DNA of 64,000 nucleotides, from the NCBI GenBank assembly GCA_001281695.1, contig LJIE01000001.1, positions 2,618,586 to 2,682,585 on the forward strand. Direction: 5' to 3'. The translations under genes and the position numbers were made by a program. A model generated the notes under the pieces. It was not told where the DNA came from, searched no databases, and saw nothing but the letters and a program-made list of their open reading frames with translations. Below are positions 60,070-64,000 of this stretch, in pieces. The DNA is from a bacterium 336/3. Lineage in GTDB: Bacteria; Bacteroidota; Bacteroidia; Cytophagales; Thermonemataceae. Every line of letters starts with the position of its first letter. The first letter of the stretch is position 1.

Positions 60070-61113
60070 ATGAAAAGTAAAATTATTTTCTTGTTTTTGC
60101 TAATTTCTAGCCAATTAGGATTTTCTCAGAACAACACTTTTAAAATAGCTTTTGGCTCTTGTGGACATCAAGACCATTCACTCCCTATTTTTGATGTAGT
60201 AGTAAAACATCGTCCCAATTTGTTTGTGTTTTTAGGCGACAATATCTATGGTGATACCTACAACATGGATACACTCAAAGCTAAATATCAGAAATTGGGT
60301 AGAAAATCCTCATTTTTGAATCTCAAGAAAAATACACCCATCATTGCTACTTGGGACGACCACGACTATGGAGCAAATGATATAGGCAGGCATTATCCTT
60401 TTAAAGCACAATCCAAAGAGATTTTTTTAGATTTTTTTGAAGAACCAAAAAACTCCGAACGCAGAAAACACAAAGGCATTTATACATCCTATTTCTATCA
60501 TTTTCAAGATAAAAAAATACAGGTTATTTTATTGGATAACAGGACATTTCGAGATGATTTAATACCTTATCACAGTTCTTTCAAGAAGGAAAAAAGGCAT
60601 CAGTTTTATGATTTCGATTACTTACCTTATCAAACATCTGATTCTACTTTTTTGGGAAATGAACAATGGCAATGGCTTGAAAAAGAGCTTTTAAAGCCTG
60701 CTGACATTCGTATTATTGGTTCTGGTTCTCAATTTGGAATAGAATTGAATGGTTATGAGGCTTGGGCTAATTTCCCACATGAACAAAAAAGAATGCTCAA
60801 TCTCATCAAAAAAACCAAAGCCAATGGCATTATTTTTATGTCTGGAGATGTACATTATGCAGAAATTTCTAAGCTACAAGATCCTGATTTATACCCAATT
60901 TATGATATAACTTCCAGTGGACTTTCTTCTACTTGGCATTTTGCTACACCCAATAAAAACCGAATCGAAGGACCTATCATGGAAAACCATTTTGGGCTAC
61001 TTACCATTTCTGATGAAAAAAATCCTACTATCAAAATGGAAATTTGGGATATATCAGATAATCAGCGTATTGAGTATTCTACCAAACTCAGTGAAATCAG
61101 TTTCAAAAAATAA
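60070..61113 (+). CDS. PhoD-like alkaline phosphatase family protein
   Basis: A 347-aa exported hydrolase: signal peptide 1-19 (SSQLGFSQ), then a calcineurin-type fold with FGSCGHQDHSLPIFD, VFLGDNIYGDTYN and ATWDDHDYGANDIG, the metal-binding segments of the PhoD family. A later IIFMSGDVHYAEIS supplies histidine ligands. PhoD enzymes hydrolyse phosphodiesters or teichoic-acid-like polymers; the substrate here is unknown. It follows the amidase gene at 6 bp, which suggests envelope polymer remodelling. Confidence 0.88.
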   Translation: MKSKIIFLFLLISSQLGFSQNNTFKIAFGSCGHQDHSLPIFDVVVKHRPNLFVFLGDNIYGDTYNMDTLKAKYQKLGRKSSFLNLKKNTPIIATWDDHDYGANDIGRHYPFKAQSKEIFLDFFEEPKNSERRKHKGIYTSYFYHFQDKKIQVILLDNRTFRDDLIPYHSSFKKEKRHQFYDFDYLPYQTSDSTFLGNEQWQWLEKELLKPADIRIIGSGSQFGIELNGYEAWANFPHEQKRMLNLIKKTKANGIIFMSGDVHYAEISKLQDPDLYPIYDITSSGLSSTWHFATPNKNRIEGPIMENHFGLLTISDEKNPTIKMEIWDISDNQRIEYSTKLSEISFKK

Positions 61114-61139
61114 AAAAGCCACTTGAATGTGGCTTTTTT
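61112..61139. terminator. Bidirectional terminator
   Basis: AAAAAAGCCAC pairs with GTGGCTTTTTT around TTGAAT, lying between the convergent genes ending at 61113 and 61141. Confidence 0.85.
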
Positions 61140-61140
61140 A

Positions 61141-62151
61141 TTATAAACTCAGAGGCACTTTGCCTAGTTCATTTTTAAGATGTGAGATGATATTGACTTC
61201 AAAAGAGTCCACTCCATTCTTTTCTGCCAAATACCACGAAGCCCAGTCAAAAATATTAATCAAGAAAATTACTTGCTCTATAAAACTCTCTCCTTCAGCA
61301 TATAACGAAAATACACTGGGCGTTTTTTGCAAAAAGATTTCCTCACATATATCCATACGTAAGCGTGTACGAGGATTATCGTAAGCTGTTTTTACAAGCA
61401 ATACAGCCGTATTTTTATACACCTCTTTGTCTAACTGCCAGCCTACCAGTTCATTATGGTTCATTTCGGGCATATGGTTAATATGACAAAGTTGTTTAGC
61501 ATTTTCATTAATTTGTTGTTGGAAGCGTGTAATGGTCGCAAGCAAACGAGTATCAGAATAAATAATGGGCAATTCTCCGCGAAAAATATCAGCTAAACGC
61601 TTGGCTTCCAAGTGTATCAATTCTTTCTTTTCATGTAATGCTTTTACTGCTTTTTCAAGTTCAGCCTCAAAACTATCGTTAATCAAGCCGTAATTTTTAA
61701 GTAAAAATAAAACCTGAATAAACGAATAGCCCAAAAATGCTCTTGGACATGGTGCTTCATTCGGGATTTGAACGTAATCGTAGTTATTTTCTACGCAAAT
61801 ATTTAAAAGTTCTCCACCTGATGTTACACAAGCAATTTTAGCATCTTTTACTTGGCTCAAAGCTATCAAAGTTTCTTCTGTACCTCCCGAAAAAGAAGAT
61901 GCGATAAATAATGTATGTTTACCCACAAAAGCAGGAATATCGTATGTTTTACAGATAATAACTGGTACTTTTATTTCATTGATAATGATGCTTTCAACAA
62001 TGCTTCCTCCTATTCCAGAGCCTCCTAAACCAGCAATGACTACATTTTTAATTTCGTTTGTTGGATTTGTAACTTTTTGATTGCGACCAATTTCTATAGA
62101 TTTGCTCAATTGAGCAGGAAATGAGGCAATTAAATCTTGCATGCTTACCAT
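61141..62151 (-). CDS. Bifunctional phosphoglucose/phosphomannose isomerase
   Basis: A 336-aa cytosolic sugar isomerase with two SIS-like halves. VVIAGLGGSGIGGSIVESII (residues 38-57) and the phosphate-binding loop FIASSFSGGTEETLIAL (near 87-103) mark the first half; EMNHNELVGW (near 229-238) marks the catalytic glutamate/histidine region of the PGI/PMI family. It interconverts glucose-6-P or mannose-6-P with fructose-6-P. It lies 21 bp after the MBL hydrolase gene and is likely co-transcribed with it. Confidence 0.88.
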   Translation of the reverse strand: MVSMQDLIASFPAQLSKSIEIGRNQKVTNPTNEIKNVVIAGLGGSGIGGSIVESIIINEIKVPVIICKTYDIPAFVGKHTLFIASSFSGGTEETLIALSQVKDAKIACVTSGGELLNICVENNYDYVQIPNEAPCPRAFLGYSFIQVLFLLKNYGLINDSFEAELEKAVKALHEKKELIHLEAKRLADIFRGELPIIYSDTRLLATITRFQQQINENAKQLCHINHMPEMNHNELVGWQLDKEVYKNTAVLLVKTAYDNPRTRLRMDICEEIFLQKTPSVFSLYAEGESFIEQVIFLINIFDWASWYLAEKNGVDSFEVNIISHLKNELGKVPLSL

Positions 62152-62172
62152 AATCAGATTTTTATAAAATTT

Positions 62173-62949
62173 TTATTGTGAATCTATTTCTAAAACTAAG
62201 CCATCATGGGCTATTTCAATATTCTTAGGTAATTCTTTCGTTACTTCTTCATGTAAACCCATTCTATGGCTCAGATGTGTTAAGTATGTTTTTTCTGCAC
62301 CAATATGTTCCGCCATTTCAATGGCTTGAGTTAAATTAAAATGTGATAAATGATCTGCTCTTTGCAAGGCATTTATAACCAATACTTTAGAACCATATAT
62401 TTTCGCTATTTCTTCAGTTGCTATATAATTTGCGTCTGTAATATAAGTAAAATCTCCTATTCTAAAACCCAAAACAGGTAAATGATGATGAAAAACCTCT
62501 ATAGGCAATACTTTTACATTTTCTACCTGAAAATAATGACTCTTTGTAATTTCACAAAGTTCTACTTGTGGTATTCCTGGGTATCGTTTTTCGGCAAAAA
62601 TATAAGCAAACTCACTTTTGATCTGATTCAAAACTTTATGTGTTCCATACAAAGGCATATCTTTTTGTTGTTTAAAGTTGAATGCCCTAATGTCATCCAA
62701 ACCTGCTGTATGGTCTTTGTGTTCGTGAGTAAAAAGTACAGCATCAAGTTTTTGCACTTTTTCACGAAGCATTTGTTGTCTAAAATCAGGTCCTGTATCA
62801 ATCACAAAGTTTGTTTCCTCAGTTTCAATGAGTACTGAAGAACGCAATCTTTTATCTTTAGGATTTTGGGAACTACACACTTCACAATCGCAGGTGATAA
62901 CGGGTATGCCTTGTGAAGTACCTGTTCCTAAAAATGTTACTTTAATCAT
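62173..62949 (-). CDS. MBL-fold hydrolase, PhnP-like
   Basis: A 258-aa zinc hydrolase. The opening FLGTGTSQGIPVITCDCEVC includes the cysteine cluster of PhnP-type proteins. The metal motif THEHKDH is at 74-80, then VIDTGPDF (49-56) and later YITDANYI and LTHLSHRMG with further ligands. PhnP-like enzymes act on cyclic phosphodiesters, such as cyclic ribose phosphate, but relatives cover other substrates. Its ATG overlaps the stop of the 93-aa gene by 4 bp, so they are translated in tandem. Confidence 0.87.
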   Translation of the reverse strand: MIKVTFLGTGTSQGIPVITCDCEVCSSQNPKDKRLRSSVLIETEETNFVIDTGPDFRQQMLREKVQKLDAVLFTHEHKDHTAGLDDIRAFNFKQQKDMPLYGTHKVLNQIKSEFAYIFAEKRYPGIPQVELCEITKSHYFQVENVKVLPIEVFHHHLPVLGFRIGDFTYITDANYIATEEIAKIYGSKVLVINALQRADHLSHFNLTQAIEMAEHIGAEKTYLTHLSHRMGLHEEVTKELPKNIEIAHDGLVLEIDSQ

Positions 62950-63227
62950 TCCTGTGTAATAATTTCTTTAGCAATCAAACCTTCATACAGTTGTGCTGTT
63001 TTTTCAGAGAGTTTTTGAGTGTCCACAACAATCTGTTTTACTATTTCTATTAAACAATTTACTTTTCCTTCTAAAGAAAAATATTTATTAACAATGATAA
63101 CTTTTTTTTCTTTAAGAATGCAGTATCCAGATTTAAAATTCCCTTTTTCATAACGTAAGAAATGATCTGATTCTGCAAAAATATCCTCTATTTTACTCAA
63201 AAAAGCTGGTGTATATTTGATTTCCAT
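62946..63227 (-). CDS. Hypothetical protein coupled to the MBL hydrolase
   Basis: A 93-aa soluble protein beginning MEIKYTPAFLSKIEDIFAES and ending GLIAKEIITQE. It looks like a short alpha/beta domain (a strand pair around residues 32-52 flanked by helices). I recognise no family. The ATGA-type overlap with the MBL gene shows one operon, so it may modulate that enzyme. Confident as a gene, unknown in function. Confidence 0.68.
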   Translation of the reverse strand: MEIKYTPAFLSKIEDIFAESDHFLRYEKGNFKSGYCILKEKKVIIVNKYFSLEGKVNCLIEIVKQIVVDTQKLSEKTAQLYEGLIAKEIITQE

Positions 63228-63271
63228 TAGTTTGAAAACTTACTTTTTTGCAAATATACGTTTTTTAAATA

Positions 63272-63312
63272 AAAAAGCTTCCCAAAGTATTAAACTTTTG
63301 GGAAGCTTTTTA
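63272..63312 (-). terminator. Terminator of the surface protein gene
   Basis: AAAAAGCTTCCCAAA pairs with TTTTGGGAAGCTTTTT around a short loop, 20 bp after the stop at 63333; on the minus strand T-runs follow. Confidence 0.8.
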
Positions 63313-63332
63313 TATTAAAATATTTTCAAATC

Positions 63333-64000
63333 TTAGTATTGTGTAGTTTGTGGATTAAAGTTAGTCCAAGTAGCTGTCCAGTTGTTTGTACCAAATGCAC
63401 CTCTGAAGTTTACTTTATCAAAGTAAGCATCTGTACCTTTACCCGTCCAAACAGCACCAGTAAGTAAAGGAGAACCTGCTGTTGGTAATGTTTGAGGAGT
63501 ATTTAAGCTACTAATTGTACCTAATCTCAAATCAGCAGTATTGGCAACAGCATTGCCATAAGCAACTGTATTGAACCAGTTTGTAACATCTGTAGTAGTA
63601 AATGCAGGTGTAGTAGAACCCGCAGCAATTGTTCTATTTGCTGTTACTGTACCAGCTATTACAACACCTCTTACTTGTAAAGCATCACTTTGAGCATTAG
63701 CCCAAGTAGGTGAGCCATCTAGACGCAAACCATTAGGATAACCTACAAATACAGAGTTAAATACACTTTTTGAAGTATTTCTACGTAAGTGCATAGCATT
63801 TTGGTATGTTCCAGAACCTAAACCAGTAGCAGGTATTGTAGAAGATGTGTCTGAAGCAAAAACTGTAATATTAGCAAATACAGGAGATGTTTTAGGTCCA
63901 CTTTCAGGAGTACCAGGGTTGAAGTTATCAGACTCAAAACCATTAGAAGCAGATGCATCTGCAAAGTTTTTATCTCTTAAAGCAAAACCGTATTGTACTT
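63333..64000 (-). CDS. C-terminal part of a beta-helix-type surface protein (5' end off window)
   Basis: An open frame runs from the stop at 63333 to the window end, at least 222 codons. The sequence has the features of a large Bacteroidota surface/lipoprotein family: FALRDKNFADASASNGFESDN, then ALHLRRNT-like and SVFVGYPNGLRLDGS, and the closing PTAGSPLLTGAVWTGKGTDA with FRGAFGTNNWTATWTNF. These are asparagine/threonine-rich beta-helix-like coils, usually found in proteins that start with a lipobox. The N-terminus lies beyond the window, so size and signal are unknown. Confidence 0.78.
   Translation of the reverse strand, partial: VQYGFALRDKNFADASASNGFESDNFNPGTPESGPKTSPVFANITVFASDTSSTIPATGLGSGTYQNAMHLRRNTSKSVFNSVFVGYPNGLRLDGSPTWANAQSDALQVRGVVIAGTVTANRTIAAGSTTPAFTTTDVTNWFNTVAYGNAVANTADLRLGTISSLNTPQTLPTAGSPLLTGAVWTGKGTDAYFDKVNFRGAFGTNNWTATWTNFNPQTTQY

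Noticed and set aside
1-64000. CRISPR arrays, rRNA operons, prophage or intact insertion sequences
   Set aside because: No regularly spaced identical repeats, no rRNA-like stretches, and no transposase, integrase or phage structural gene were found on either strand.

Overview
The window looks like chromosomal DNA of a member of the Bacteroidota, most likely order Cytophagales. The grounds are low GC content (roughly a third), A-rich leaders instead of Shine-Dalgarno sites, several promoters of the form TTTG-N18-20-TAnnTTTG, a type IX secretion (type B) C-terminal sorting domain, two propeller/Y_Y_Y sensor kinases, a DUF5686/CarboxypepD_reg outer-membrane protein and many SpII lipoproteins. 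It carries about 63 protein genes. There is no rRNA, no complete canonical tRNA and no CRISPR array.

Layout. 0.1-2.3 kb: a PP2C-like phosphatase converging on a secreted adenosine deaminase. 2.5-2.9 kb: a gene-free stretch holding three tandem paralogous structured RNAs with tRNA T-arm-like hairpins and covarying terminal stems, plus an acceptor/T-arm minihelix ending in CCA; a 140-aa orphan gene follows. 3.5-12.1 kb: methyltransferase, propeller histidine kinase, T9SS cargo protein, PqiA-like membrane protein, ABC exporter. 12.2-17.5 kb: orphans, a second methyltransferase, a lipoprotein metallopeptidase, DUF4180, a PadR/membrane-protein operon and a PIG-L deacetylase. 17.5-20 kb: a probable redox regulon (MarR regulator with a cysteine-rich tail, DUF2024 fusion, secreted protein, CPVC glutaredoxin-like protein) marked by two identical 13-nt operators. 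20-24.4 kb: alkane hydroxylase and housekeeping genes hemE, KdsC-like and murD. 24.4-30.8 kb: accessory DNA with dispersed palindromic repeats, a MarR/aspartyl-protease operon, a TolB-like gene between direct repeats, a decayed SRPBCC copy and small orphans.

30.8-45.4 kb: HupE/UreJ and DUF6702 pair, an LRR-BRCT protein, a TPR-LuxR regulator, a tightly overlapping Gcr / ADP-ribosylglycohydrolase / propeller operon, an NadR-type kinase, TM2 protein, L31 type B and an arginase-fold protein that has lost metal ligands. 45.4-57.4 kb: DUF5691, pyrF, a helical-repeat protein, two single-domain response regulators, yidD, DUF5686 protein, a second propeller kinase, EVE protein and cold-shock protein. 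57.5-64 kb: folC, amidase, PhoD-like phosphatase, PGI/PMI, MBL hydrolase and a partial beta-helix-type surface protein running off the end.

The strongest candidate for something undescribed is the RNA triplet at 2496-2910. Each unit has a conserved head (AGTGYCGT...TTACTTCG) and tail (CTTTTCGTTTRTTACCT-like) that pair with each other, and the pairing is supported by compensatory changes at three positions. The terminal helix with one bulged base, combined with T-arm mimicry, resembles bacterial Y RNAs, although no Ro60/TROVE or RtcB gene is present in the window. The TTAGGATTCCTAA regulon is the second most interesting signal.
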